Assembly: GCF_014839805.1 (NCBI RefSeq)
Contig: NC_051126.1
Coordinates: 5,154,609 to 5,218,608 of the forward strand
DNA from: Manduca sexta
Taxonomy: Eukaryota > Arthropoda > Insecta > Lepidoptera > Sphingidae
Length of the DNA stretch: 64,000 nucleotides
Direction of reading: 5' to 3'
Numbering within the stretch: the first letter of the stretch is position 1; each line of letters opens with the position of its first letter. Below the pieces are notes generated by a model. The model saw nothing but the letters and a program-made list of their open reading frames with translations, ran no database searches and was not told where the DNA came from. Positions 24,453 through 50,868 of the stretch are shown piece after piece. Both the position numbers and the translations under genes were made by a program.

Positions 24453-27408
24453 AAGAACAATGCATTGTTGTATATAGAAAAGGGTATTTTAAGCATATTT
24501 TTCAGATTTTATTGCAATATTAATATAATTTATATTCTGCTACAATGTTCTTTTTTTTTAAGACTTGAAAATGTTAGTTACCATAATAGCATCACATTTT
24601 GTTGTGATTACAGGAATAGGCAGCAATATAATACAACCAGATATTACAAGCTGTTATTAGATGAGTAATAGGGGGTAATCTTTTTGCCCTTTACTGAGCT
24701 TAAATCAAGACTTGGCTCACACAGGGCAGAAAAATCCAATATCACTTTCCAGACATAGGCATCACACCCATTATACTATATAGTGTAGATTTTTAAGAAA
24801 CTGCAGCCACCTTAACTGCGGTATCTACAATGAAACTGTAACTACTCTATACTGTCTAGGTAATTCCATATCATAAATATTTTTTTATTGGTGTAATTGT
24901 GAAAAATTTGATAATTCAATTTGTTTAGAAGCAAGACTTAGAAATCATAAAAATATGTGTATATGTCTCTTAATAAGTCTAGTGATTGCCTATTCCACAT
25001 AAAAGGCAAACATTTTGAAGAATCTACAATTTCGAAATTACTCTAAGAAACCCTCATGGGAATTGATATTTCTTTATTACTAATTCTACTCATATATTTT
25101 TTTAAACATTGGGCCAGACATAGGTCTAATCTAAGAGAAAATAATGTACCTTCATGAGCACCACCAATAAGGATAAGGAATATATCATAAAATAATAAAA
25201 CAACATGATTTCTTTCACTTTTTAATCTCATTCATATCAAATTACTGAACATAATTTACTTTTTAGTAGTACCTATTTATCTAAAAATTTAGATACACTA
25301 TAAAATATGTTAGCGTGGCACCATTGTAGATAAGTTACCAAATGGCTGTGATAATAAATTATCTCAATGATTCATCGCACCTTAAAATATAAATCTTACT
25401 ACTGGCGATTCTGAATCGTTTAATCCCACCTCATCATTAACATTGTCTACCCAGCAGGTACACCTATGATATACTTTAATACAATTTTTACGCTAAAAAT
25501 ACGATATAACTATATATATTTACAACAAAATACAAAGCTATGTCGTCTTACAAGCCGACACGAAAGTGATTATAACATCACTTTGTGAGCCTGATGGGTT
25601 CACACTAAGCAAAGTTCTAAAATCATCAGACTATACATAATTAAAAAACGATTTATCACACTTGTACTGTACATACATGGCAAAGAATAATTTTATCTAA
25701 GCTGGACCATGCTCAGGAGTGAGATATCAATGCATATTTCTCATGAAAATTCACAAAATTCAACAAATAATTTGAAACACGAATTTAACTTTTCAACATT
25801 AAACAGGAGCCAGAAGGGTTTTTATAACTTTTATCCACACATTGATATGGTCCCTGCTTCGTAAGTAAATAAAATATATACTCTTATAAAAATAGCTATG
25901 ACAACATAAATATGTATTTCCTTTCGTAAAATATATTACAAGGAACTCTTTAACATTAACATGTACATTAATCATGTCATACGCAATTAATGTGTACAAA
26001 GAGTGCGCACGCAAATAATTTTTTTGTCAAATAACTAAAGTCAAAAAGGAATGTAACTACAGTGCAATTTTAGTAACAATTTAACAGAATTTGCTTATAA
26101 TAAATCAAAGTTTTAGCAACTTCTTAAAGTACAGTGATTTAATTATAATATTTTGTCAATCAGTAACCATCTGGTAACCGTTTAAAACTAAGTTAACTTT
26201 GATGTGCATTTCATAGTATTTCAGTAATGTATAATATAATGTGCACTAAAAGAATTTCAACCATTTTATATATAAAAAAAAAATAAGCTACAAACTAAAA
26301 AACTTAATTTACCCCCTTTGCTTAAATGTATAGAAAAGGCATAAAAGCAATAATGTTGTTTTTATACAATATTTTTTTTATATTTACACTATTTTATTAT
26401 GTTACAATATAAAATGACCGCCACTAGAAAGCTATGAAGATTATTGCATTTAGTTCCGTGCCACACAGACAAGGTCTGAATTCAATATCACAAATGCGAA
26501 TTACGTAATCACCGTGCCTGTGTGATTGTTTAATCTATGTCTAAAAACAGCCTTGAATATCAGAGTTTTGTTTCTGGTGCCCTTTTAAAAGGATTAAGGA
26601 TATGATGTACACTATATAGACTGTAATCAAGTTTGTCTGTAGCAGTACATGGAACCTGTTATATCACAATACTGGTTCACACTCCAAAATGATTAAGCGT
26701 CGTTCAGACGTCAGGCAATCAACACGTATGTATTTTAATGACAACGCTCGTCAACACTTAAAAAATGCAAGCAACAACCGCTTACCGCGCGTTGACCGCT
26801 CGGCGCCCGTGCTCTAATACAAAAACCCAACTTCTACAATACTAAATATTCAATTTATACTTTATCTACACCTACTTGTATTCTTTGATCTAACGATAGG
26901 CATGATAATATACTTTATTTCAATTAAACCTAAATATTTAACTAGATCTAAATAAAAAATAAACATCTAAATCAAAATCTTAGTCTTTGATTTCAAAATA
27001 TACTTAGAATATTCAACACAAAACAGGTTTAAACGGGAGTGTGATGTCCATAATATATGAAGGTTCCATTTACGGATTTTATTTGCAGTACTTTGGCTAG
27101 TCATTCTTGAATATAGTACAAATGCCATATATACACACTTTCAATATAATACTCTGCCAAGTTACCTCGTCACAGAAACATTAGCGATGCGAGTCATATA
27201 TAGTGCTGCATTGTTAATTTATATGCACAATCTAGAAATAGGCCAACTTATTGGTCAACTGGGTGACCAATATGAAATAAAAAATCTTGCCATGTCACAT
27301 TCCAAATCTGTGTCCCCTAGTTCATGTGCATTCGACTCGGTATCGTTATCGTGTCTGTAGTAATATGGCCAAGTTTTATTAGGCAACGATGGCAGGTTCG
27401 GGCGGATG
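24453..27408. other. convergent 3' region between CHMP6 and crol
   Basis: CHMP6 (plus) and crol (minus) face each other tail to tail across about 3 kb that should hold both 3' UTRs. Candidate poly(A) hexamers include AATAAA on plus at 25353-25358 for CHMP6. On minus one lies at 27375-27380, only 29 bases past the crol stop, and others lie further down. The AT-rich sequence has no coding exon that I can support. Fly crol has a long transcript, so a long 3' UTR here would not be surprising. Confidence 0.4.
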
Positions 27409-42746
<15,338 letters not shown>

Positions 42747-43470
42747 ATTCAGTCCTTATTAAATCGTAAACAACTAACTTTCACGTAATTATTTACAAAT
42801 ACACAACATTTGTTAAACTTTACGTATCGGCATTGTCATAATTCGACTGTCATCGAAATGGAGGCGCGGGGGACGCGACGGGCCGCCATTATGAAACTTG
42901 GAGCACAATAACATTTTCAACAAAATTCTTTTTAGGGTTGTTCTTTGTATCACGATTTTATATACATTTTGTATGAATATAAACTGATTGAAATTACACA
43001 CTTATTTGCATAAATTTTGCTTTTATAATTACTAGAATCAAGTTTCGATAAAACACATTTCCATTGCACACATCAACGAACGAACGAAAGTTTTGTCACG
43101 GTCACAGTGCTGCCAACCAAGCAATAAACTTCGAGTAATTAGCGACAACGCAAAATATTTTTTTTTACCCAAACTTTAAGAAATATCATTTTATATATCT
43201 AGTATAATACTCAAAAACATTCAAATTAATTTAAAAAATACTGATCTACCTATTTAAGAAAATAAAGTGATGTAATTCTTGTTGTAATTCCCATACAAAA
43301 GTAATAGATGTCGCTATTTTCGAATCTCTCCAGTAAAATCGGTACTGACAATATGACGGCATAATAAATGTATACAATAAATACTAATTAATTTTAAATA
43401 ATAAAGTTTTGTATGTAACGGTTGTGAAAAATATATTGTTAAAGGTAGATCTAAATAATTAGGGCTTGGA
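42747..43470. promoter_or_regulatory. upstream region of crol
   Basis: The 5' UTR and at least part of the crol promoter should lie here. A GC-rich stretch at about 42,860-42,890 interrupts otherwise AT-rich DNA. I could not place a TATA box, an initiator or an ecdysone response element with confidence. A 5' UTR exon further upstream is possible, as fly crol has several promoters. Confidence 0.35.
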
Positions 43471-43506
43471 ATAAGGGGTAACCCTTAAGACTTATGTGAT
43501 AAGTCT
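43471..43506. repeat. two small perfect hairpins
   Basis: TAAGGG-GTAA-CCCTTA (43471-43486) runs into AAGACTTAT-GTG-ATAAGTCTT (43486-43506): 6-bp and 9-bp perfect arms with loops of 4 and 3 bases. They lie about 60 bp from the original position of the two larger hairpins at 44,049-44,149, counted without the inserted MITE. Confidence 0.8.
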
Positions 43507-43576
43507 TTTGTTCGAACCGCTGCATACTAATTTTACCGTTCGTGGCCTTGTATGTTTTACAAATGTATAAGGTAGT

Positions 43577-44048
43577 CAGTGTTGCCAGAAGGTTACATTT
43601 CTTACATTTTTCGTTACTTTTGACCCCCTCGCGTAACATGTAATTTTTATATTTAAGGCAATTTTCGTAACTTTTGAGAACAACAAGATTTGTAATACAA
43701 AATTTTTATTGTAAACAGTTTACCAACGCATTTCAATTCAAGGCATCCAATTTGAACGCATCTAAAACTGGCGGGTCTAAAAAGTAATTCACTCCATATC
43801 ACACTCAGAGATTGCTCACCATGCCAAATGAAACGTATCTTGGATATATTAAAACTTGATTTTGCTTGAGTATGCGCGCGCACGTTTTCTACTTCGCAGG
43901 TTCCCGCGGTTCGCGGTTTCGTATCTACAGAAATGCTTGCCCAAAAACACGTAAATTAAAAAAAAACAATAATGTAACTTTTGCAGCAAAAATGTAACAT
44001 TTCAGGAAACAAAACGTAATTTACGACTCAAGGGCCCTGGCAACACTG
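43577..44048. mobile_element. hAT-type MITE, 472 bp, 8-bp target duplication
   Basis: Perfect 12-bp terminal inverted repeats (CAGTGTTGCCAG at 43577-43588; complement at 44037-44048) are flanked by identical AAGGTAGT copies (43569-43576 and 44049-44056). An 8-bp duplication with CA-G type ends is the mark of the hAT superfamily. Inside, both ends carry repeated GTTAC/GTAAC motifs, a common subterminal transposase-binding layout. No transposase is coded; the open frame at 43653-43883 shows no hAT domain. The target site was the left arm of a hairpin. The element sits about 830 bp upstream of the crol start codon. Confidence 0.9.
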
Positions 44049-44149
44049 AAGGTAGTTCGCAAACCCTATGGGGTTTGCGAACTACCTTCAAACCTTATTG
44101 GGGGGCAGGTAGAATGAGGGTTATAGTATGCTATAACCCTCATTCTACC
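44049..44149. repeat. two large perfect hairpins with identical TATG loops
   Basis: Hairpin 1 has 18-bp arms at 44049-44066 and 44071-44088, plus two chance pairs with the end of the MITE. Hairpin 2 has 19-bp arms at 44108-44126 and 44131-44149. Both have the 4-base loop TATG (44067-44070; 44127-44130) and no mismatch. They are separated by 19 bases that include a G run. Confidence 0.95.
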
Positions 44150-44187
44150 GGCTTGGACAGATTATATTTACCATTACGGTTTAAAAG

Positions 44188-44237
44188 TGGAAACTTTCAA
44201 TCATAGACTAATATATAAAACTGGAAACTTTCAATCA
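44188..44237. repeat. 16-bp direct repeat
   Basis: TGGAAACTTTCAATCA occurs at 44188-44203 and again at 44222-44237. It might be part of the same unrecognised mobile unit as the adjoining hairpins. Confidence 0.7.
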
Positions 44238-44434
44238 GCAATAGCACTGTGATGTGAAAGCTAAGGTCAGCTATTTTGATAATCATGATTCATGGTAGTC
44301 ATCCCTTACCTGTTACAAATGTAGAACATAGAAAATTAAAATAGGCATTTTAAGGCGACTAGTAGAATAAAAGGATTGCAGGCGTTCCTACGGTTTGTAA
44401 ACTGTATGTAAATTATTTTATTAAATATGCTTAC

Positions 44435-44550
44435 GGTGTGAGCATTATGGTGCCGTTGCAGCAAAGCGCATCCTTCAATATTGTGTATGTGCTTTTGAGC
44501 CTGTCCACATTTGGCAACTAGGTCACTAGTCTCAACAAGGTGCTCCAAAA
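44435..44550 (-). other. candidate orphan exon of unknown gene
   Basis: A 116-base stretch is open and bounded by a TTACATAG acceptor and a GTAAGCAT donor on the minus strand. It encodes 38 whole codons that look protein-like and amphipathic (LEHLVETSDLVAKCGQAQKH, then IHNIEGC and LLQRHHNAHT). I do not recognise the family. Downstream exons would have to lie in or beyond the hairpin/MITE region, and upstream ones beyond the retrotransposon. It may be a stranded exon, a captured gene piece or a chance frame. Confidence 0.3.
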
Positions 44551-45176
44551 CTATGTAACCTTACCTGAAACTGTTTTTGATGCGACGAACAGGGTATCCG
44601 TTATTGATATAGTACCGATGTAGGGGTAGTAATGTAGGGGTTTTCATGATTCTTACCAACTAAACGTTCGTCGTAAGACCAGTGACTAACATAATCGTTC
44701 AGTCGCGCATGAGGTTGGATAGTAGTGGTAATTAACTTTCTTTATCACAATGGAAGACAGTTTTTATTTTTTATTATTTTATCATATTCTGAAAAATTTA
44801 TTCAAATTTACGAGTTGCCATGTTTTTTTATTTTGATTCCCAGAGGTAATGATGTCAGCAGTCAGGGAGCCCGAAAATTGTTAAGTCATTTTGCAACATG
44901 TGCTATATAAAGTATGACGCACGTACTCCATACATAGAGAGATAATGTCATATGTCTACGAGTACCTATCTAAAATACTTCTTAATGCCCATATTAGGTT
45001 ATCTACCTGTTAAAGATGAGCCAGTACTCAACCAGTTAAGGAGTAAAACTAGGCGTTATAATAAAATAATTTACTCACATACGACGAAAAATATAAAAAT
45101 CTCAACTGACAACTAAGAACATAAAAGACATTACATTGACGAATCGAAATTCAAAAATTTAAAACTAAACTATATT

Positions 45177-45685
45177 TTACCAAAAAGGATTTGCGTCGCC
45201 AACACTCCCCACCCCAATGCTGGTACAGCATTCCACATCTAGAGGAATACGAGCGACGCGCGCCGCAGAACGCCGCCAAAATCCCGTCTTGGTTTTGACC
45301 TCTACTACCCGTACTCGACCATCCTTTCCTGGAAATAACTTGGTAATAAGACCCTTTGGCCAAACGTTACGCGGTAAATCTTGGTCTACAACCAAAACGA
45401 GATCGCCAACTTGCAGGGTTTCTGCTCTCCACACCATTTTCCTCTTGGTATGAGATCAGGAAGGATCTCCCTTACCCATCTACGCCAGTACATGTCAGCT
45501 AACCTTTGAGCTTTACGCCATTGTTGGCGCAGACAGAAATCCGTGTCATTAAAACTTCCTAATATAGGCAGATTTGATGACGTTCCAATAAGGAAATGGT
45601 TTGGCGTGAGTGACTCTACGTCACCTGCCTCGACGCTAACATGCATCAAGGGACGGCTGTTCACAATATTTTCCACCTCTGTCAT
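45177..45685 (-). pseudogene. BEL/Pao DUF5641 region (two frames)
   Basis: The minus-strand piece 45386-45685 has the NSRPL motif and LTPNHFLIG, then WRKAQRLADMYWRRW. A second frame (45177-45437) carries the SH3-like end with GDLVLVVDQDLPRNVWPKG. The two overlap with a frame change at about 45,430. In this family the segment follows the integrase core and ends the polyprotein. The copy is non-functional as read. Confidence 0.85.
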
Positions 45686-45759
45686 GAAGGTGTTTAAAAC
45701 TTCTTCCCTTGGAGCACGTTCTTTTAATATAATTCTCAGTGAAGTTTTGATGGTTCTTA

Positions 45760-46445
45760 TTAATCTTTCCCATGCCCCACCCCAATGGGGACTCGCCGGA
45801 GGAATAAAGGTCCAATCAAATCCATTATTAACACCCTCATTTTTAAAACTCCTGTATCTATTTCTTGAATAGATTTCTGCAGCTCCTTATCGGCACCTCG
45901 CATATTTGTTCCGTTATCCGAATATATGCGTCGCGGCCAACCGCGCCTCGACGCCATACGTCGCAAGGCCAAAATTAAGGAGTCCGCAGTGAGCGATCCC
46001 ACTAATTCGATATGTACGGCTCGAACCGTCAAACATGTAAATATCACTCCGTATCTTTTCATTCGTCGCCTTCCCTCTGTAACTTCCAGAGGACCGAATA
46101 AGTCTAACCCACAAAAGGTAAATGGACGATTGTGATGGGCTACTCGGGCGAAAGGTAAATCTCCCATCCTGGGTACTTGTGGTCTAGCTTTGCGAATCCT
46201 GCACAACATACATTGAGACACAACGTTTTGACTGTAGGTCTAAGTTTTAAAAGCCAATATCTTTGTTTCAGCTCATTCACCACGGATTCTTGGTTTCCAT
46301 GAGCGGCCATTACGTGGAAATGCCGAACAATTAATTTTGCCACAGGGTGTCGTCCGTCTAATATTACAGGATTTTTCGTTTCTAGGTCCACGCCGAGAGC
46401 AGAGTTGATCCGCCCATTAACCCTCATTACGCCGTGATTATCCAA
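45760..46445 (-). pseudogene. BEL/Pao integrase, broken
   Basis: The piece 46140-46445 holds the N-terminal HxH-type zinc motif (HFHVMAAHGN) with the cysteines disrupted. The piece 45760-46221 holds the catalytic core: the first Asp in GLDLFGPLEV and the second in YSDNGTN. The catalytic Glu was not identified. The frame shifts inside the zinc motif at about 46,210 and again past the core, so the enzyme is not intact. Confidence 0.88.
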
Positions 46446-47827
46446 AAGGGTGACAAGGTAAGTAATTTACTATTTTTAGGTACAGGTTTACCTCGTGTCA
46501 AAGCGGTTATCTCAATAGGGAATGATTTTGCTTGAGCACTCTTCAACAGTAAGCATTCTGCTCGATCCATCATCTTGCAGTCTAACTGTCCAGGAAGTCT
46601 TTTGCATTTATCGACAAATCTTAGCAGTGCAGCTGCAGACCTCTTCAAACGTAGCCAGGAAGAAAACCGTAGAGGATCAGGTACAGGTAAGTGATATAAC
46701 GTTACTGATGATTCCGATTCCATATGTGTAACCGCTACGTGTTCCAGATTATCATCAACCAATTCATAATTGAGTAGATCCTGAGGCCACTGAGACATGT
46801 CATTGTATAAAAAAGCTGGTCCCGTAAACCACTCGCTTTCAAAGACAGAACAATCAAAAGATTCTCGGGTGCCTAAGTCAGCAACGTTTAACTTCGTAGG
46901 AACATATTTCCATTCATGTATACGGGTCAAGTTATCTATCTCACCTAGGCGATTAGCTTCAAATGTTTTATACTTCCGTGTATTGTTTCGAATCCAATGG
47001 ATAACTGTGGTTGAATCACACCAAAAATATCTAACGGTTGGAGTTAATCTATGCTCCCTTATTATATTATTCGCCAATCTAGCTGCCAGGCGAGCTGCTT
47101 CAAGTTCAGCTTTCGGGATGGTTATAGGCCTAACAGGTAAGACTCTACACTTACTTGCTATAAATGAGACATAAATTTTTTCATTAATGTTCCAGCGCCA
47201 AAATGCAACCGCACACATTGCTTTACTCGATGCGTCGCTAAACACATGCAATTGTAGGTTGTCATAGCCGATATTCATTGACATAACATCTGCGGACTCT
47301 GTCACGGAGTTTCCCTCACCGGTCGTAGCGAGCGGAGGTGTCGGCGGCATAGTGAGTCCGATGAGTACTGGCGAATCGCAAGGTGTTAGGTTCGTGGCCG
47401 GCTGGCTATCTCGCCTTATTGTTAATGGCGCCTGATAGTACCTCGGTATGCGTAAGTCACGAATAGACTTAAGTAAATTAATCCATTTGCACCATTTACC
47501 GTAAATATCATCTGATATATATTCGTCCCATCCAATATTAAGACGCCACGTATCCTGTAGCATAATTTTTCCTTGTATAGTAAATGGCGATAGGAAACCT
47601 AAAACATCAAAAATAGACATTACTACTCTTAACATTAACCGTTTCGTAGGGCGCTCCTTACCATGAATAATGCTTTCGGGTATCCGTTTCAAAGACACAT
47701 CAAAACCCCATACGTCATCTTTGGGATACCATATCAGGCCCAAAATACGCTCTCCTTCGAACTGCTGATGAGTTTTAAACTTTATGGCTGCAGTGCCTAA
47801 GGATGCTTCAGGTATAGAGTTCAACAC
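46427..47827 (-). pseudogene. BEL/Pao RT C-terminus and RNase H
   Basis: This is the longest uninterrupted frame of the element, 466 codons. It starts after the polymerase palm (ERILGLIWYPKDD, then the LMLRVVMSIFDVLGFLSPF connection block). RNase H follows, with the family signatures VFSDASSKAMCAV, PKAELEAARLAARLAN and FWCDSTTVIHW, which supply the acidic catalytic residues. It stays open, but the units up- and downstream are in other frames. Confidence 0.9.
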
Positions 47828-47879
47828 AGCTTCGCTATTACTAGTCCAGTTTCGAATCTCAAAACCACCTGATAAGTGG

Positions 47880-48449
47880 ATATTAGTTATATTTTTACCA
47901 TTTTATTGCTGACTCGTCATCAGGTAAACTATCTATATAGTCATCCATATAGTGTGAATTCGTTATTGCTTTAACAGCGGCCGGTAAGGTTGACACATAG
48001 CGCTGTGCATTTTGTTCTTTATAAACTGAGCTATAAAGGGGAACAATTAGCTCCAAAAATTAGTGACGTCATTACATACGTCTTAATATTTTCTTTAGGA
48101 CTATTTCGCCAAATAAATCTAAATGCGTCTTGGTCTTCGTCATGAATTTTATGCGTAAGAACATATCTTTGATGTCACCTGTTACTGCTACTTTATTCTC
48201 TCTAAAACGTAACATTATACCAAATAGAGATGACAACAAATCGGGGCCCGTGAGTAAGTAATCATTAAGACACGAACCTTTCACCTTCGCCGCAGCATCA
48301 AATACCAGACGTAGTTTCTTTTTTATGCGGATTGTCCACTCCGAAGTGAGGTAAATACCATGTCCGGGGAGTGGACGCGGAGTCCTCAAGTACTCTAGCA
48401 AATCCATTTTCCAGTAGATGTTGAATACGTTCTCTGTACCTGTAAGCAA
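47880..48449 (-). pseudogene. BEL/Pao reverse transcriptase fingers and palm, broken
   Basis: The minus strand at 48072-48449 encodes [20 protein letters not shown] and [12 protein letters not shown], with the first catalytic Asp in the latter. The YMDD catalytic box is readable at 47940-47951, followed by DYIDSLPDDES, in another frame. Sequence between the two is disturbed (about 47,960-48,070). The enzyme is not continuous in this copy. Confidence 0.88.
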
Positions 48450-48909
48450 AACCTAAATCCTTCTCCATTTTATTTTCAATACCTCGGAACCTTCTTACAG
48501 CGGCAGTGTAAGAGTCTGGCATCTTACACTCCTTATCCTTCCACGGTAGAGAAACATACCAACGACCGTCCTTGAGAAGGGCAGTACGTTCCAGCTCAGC
48601 GATAGCGCGTACGTCATCAGCATTTTGACGCGGCATAGTGGCTGAAATTCCTAGTGAATCTAAGGCAAAGGAACATCTGACTTCCTCATGAAGATGCTGC
48701 AAACCGACCTCGTATGACATAGAATCCTCTGCATTCTCAAATACAGTGAGAGCAGTGGCGATTGTCGATTTGCGCTCGTTCTGCGGCACACGTAGACTAC
48801 CGTGGATGCACCAGCCTAGAGGGGTGAGTGTAGCAGACGGCTCATTTAATTTACCCAACCTTACTTCTAAGGGCAATAGCAAATGGTAATTATCCTGTCC
48901 AATTAACAT
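48298..48909 (-). pseudogene. BEL/Pao region between protease and RT
   Basis: The frame begins MLIGQDNYHLLLPLEVRLG and contains TPLGWCIHGSL and MPDSYTAAVRRFRGIENKM. These are characteristic of the linker between the Pao-type peptidase and the polymerase. It overlaps the RT piece in a different frame around 48,300-48,450. Confidence 0.8.
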
Positions 48910-48953
48910 TTCAGGTTTTAAATTAACGGTACATAAATCATTCTTTATATCGC

Positions 48954-49439
48954 TTAAGTGGCTATAATTATAACATTTAACAAAATCGAATTTTGCAAAG
49001 GCAAGTTTAACTCCTTGATACTACGAGCTCTTATGTTATACACCTTATTGTCTATACCACTAAGGTCCATATTAACAATTGTTGTTTCACAAACCAGTTC
49101 GTTATCAGTCCAAGCACCACGCACATGCATTGTTTCCCGGCGCCCGTGTAGTCCTGCACGTTCTGCGAGGCTAGCGCTTATGAACGATACAGTTGCCCCG
49201 TCATCTAACAACGCACTCGAATTCACTACACCGAGGGGACCGTGTATACGAACAGGAACCACTTTTAGCAAAACTTTACGATCACTCGCACTAATATAGG
49301 TTACATTTTCCGTAGCTGGTGACGGTGACGACTGTGATGCAGGAGAAGTACCTCGCAGCTCAGGCTCGTGAGCATCCGTAGCTATTGATATAGATGGTCG
49401 ATGCGTACGTTGATCGTTTTCTCGATTAACCACGTTCAC
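48954..49439 (-). pseudogene. BEL/Pao aspartic protease
   Basis: The open piece carries VPVRIHGPLGVVNSSALLDD followed by GATVSFISASLAERAGL. This is the retropepsin-like active-site loop and flap arrangement of the DUF1758/peptidase A17 group; the active-site triad reads D-D-G here. A serine- and proline-rich spacer precedes it, after the zinc knuckle. The frame is lost at about 48,950. Confidence 0.85.
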
Positions 49440-49620
49440 GGTGTAGTGTAAAAGGCGATGATGGGGTTGACCGCAATTATTTTTGTCACAGGAAGGCGCT
49501 GGGCATGTATTGCGCTCATGGCGAGATAATAGACATTTGTAACAAATTCCGTGACGTTTGACAAATTGCCATCTGACATTACGTAGCGCTTTCTTAAACT
49601 CTTTGCATTCGGTTAGTATG
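49440..49620 (-). pseudogene. BEL/Pao gag zinc knuckles
   Basis: Minus-strand translation shows cysteine/histidine-rich knuckles (HGICYKCLLSRHERNTCPAP, then CGQPHHRLLHY). They bind nucleic acid in the gag of this group. The piece is in frame with the protease segment that follows; on the gag side the frame changes near 49,615. Confidence 0.8.
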
Positions 49621-50368
49621 TGAACAGACTTTTACAAAATCGGCATTGGGATTCGTTTTCTTGAATTGCGAATGTATGTGATATAGCTCGGGTTGTATTT
49701 TCCCTTTGGTATTTTGAAGGGACATGTCGAATGTTGGTGATGATGCTCGCGGTTGTTGATAATTTTACGGCCTCTTCTTGTAAAAATTCAGACATTATTA
49801 TTAGCCGCGGTTTAGTTCCTTCTATTATAAATTTATAGCTGTAATCTGACCATTTTGAAATAAGTATTGAGGCAGCTTGGATAAAATGATAGATACAATA
49901 TTTACCCCAAATAGGTATTCTTCACGTCCAACAGCTCGAACTGCCTCTACAAAATTCTGAATTTTCACTGCAAATGTCACACAGTCTTTTGATAGTCCTG
50001 GTGCAGCGGCGGGAGTTTTTAAGGTCGTTTATAATACGGATATTATGCAGTCAGGGTTCCCATACAGCAGCTCCAATGTCGACATAACCTTTCGAATCGG
50101 TGACGTGGCGCTGATAAACAAAGCACTAACTGATTCCTTCGCCGACCCTTTTAAGGCACTTACGTAGCCTCCATAAATTCTCCTTGTCCGTAAAATTACA
50201 CACCTCAGTGGACTCCTCATACGCCTGCTTAAACTGGAGCCATTCCATTGGATCGCCAGCAAATTCCGGTAAATCTTTTGGTGTTGACATGCGGCTCAGT
50301 AAACTGGCATTGGTTTTATTGGCAGTGGCACTTGTGAGGTTTTTAATTGCCATAGCAAGCATGTTCCA
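49613..50368 (-). pseudogene. BEL/Pao gag (DUF1759), frameshifted, cut by gap
   Basis: From the edge of the N run the minus strand encodes LPEFAGDPMEWLQFKQAYEE and NFTDKENLWRLRKCL. A frame shift at about 50,150 leads to SALKGSAKESVSALF and LELLYGNPDCI. This order is the hallmark of BEL/Pao gag. The N-terminus is hidden by the gap. Confidence 0.85.
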
Positions 50369-50868
50369 NNNNNNNNNNNNNNNNNNNNNNNNNNNNNNNN
50401 NNNNNNNNNNNNNNNNNNNNNNNNNNNNNNNNNNNNNNNNNNNNNNNNNNNNNNNNNNNNNNNNNNNNNNNNNNNNNNNNNNNNNNNNNNNNNNNNNNNN
50501 NNNNNNNNNNNNNNNNNNNNNNNNNNNNNNNNNNNNNNNNNNNNNNNNNNNNNNNNNNNNNNNNNNNNNNNNNNNNNNNNNNNNNNNNNNNNNNNNNNNN
50601 NNNNNNNNNNNNNNNNNNNNNNNNNNNNNNNNNNNNNNNNNNNNNNNNNNNNNNNNNNNNNNNNNNNNNNNNNNNNNNNNNNNNNNNNNNNNNNNNNNNN
50701 NNNNNNNNNNNNNNNNNNNNNNNNNNNNNNNNNNNNNNNNNNNNNNNNNNNNNNNNNNNNNNNNNNNNNNNNNNNNNNNNNNNNNNNNNNNNNNNNNNNN
50801 NNNNNNNNNNNNNNNNNNNNNNNNNNNNNNNNNNNNNNNNNNNNNNNNNNNNNNNNNNNNNNNNNNNN
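50369..50868. other. assembly gap, 500 N
   Basis: A run of exactly 500 undetermined bases. The round number suggests a placeholder and not a measured length. The missing part should contain the start of gag, the 5' leader and perhaps the 5' LTR of the BEL/Pao element. Translations across it are meaningless. Confidence 0.98.

Larger units (their letters stand above)
45153..50368 (-). mobile_element. BEL/Pao LTR retrotransposon, decayed and incomplete
   Basis: All expected BEL/Pao modules appear in order on the minus strand: gag (DUF1759), zinc knuckle, aspartic protease, reverse transcriptase, RNase H, integrase with its N-terminal zinc motif, and the C-terminal DUF5641 segment. The frame changes several times (near 49.6, 48.9, 48.3, 47.8-48.1, 46.4, 46.2, 45.7 and 45.4 kb), so this copy cannot encode a working polyprotein. 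The 5' part runs into a run of Ns. I found no convincing pair of long terminal repeats; the right one is either in the gap or lost, and the left should lie below 45.15 kb. Confidence 0.92.
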
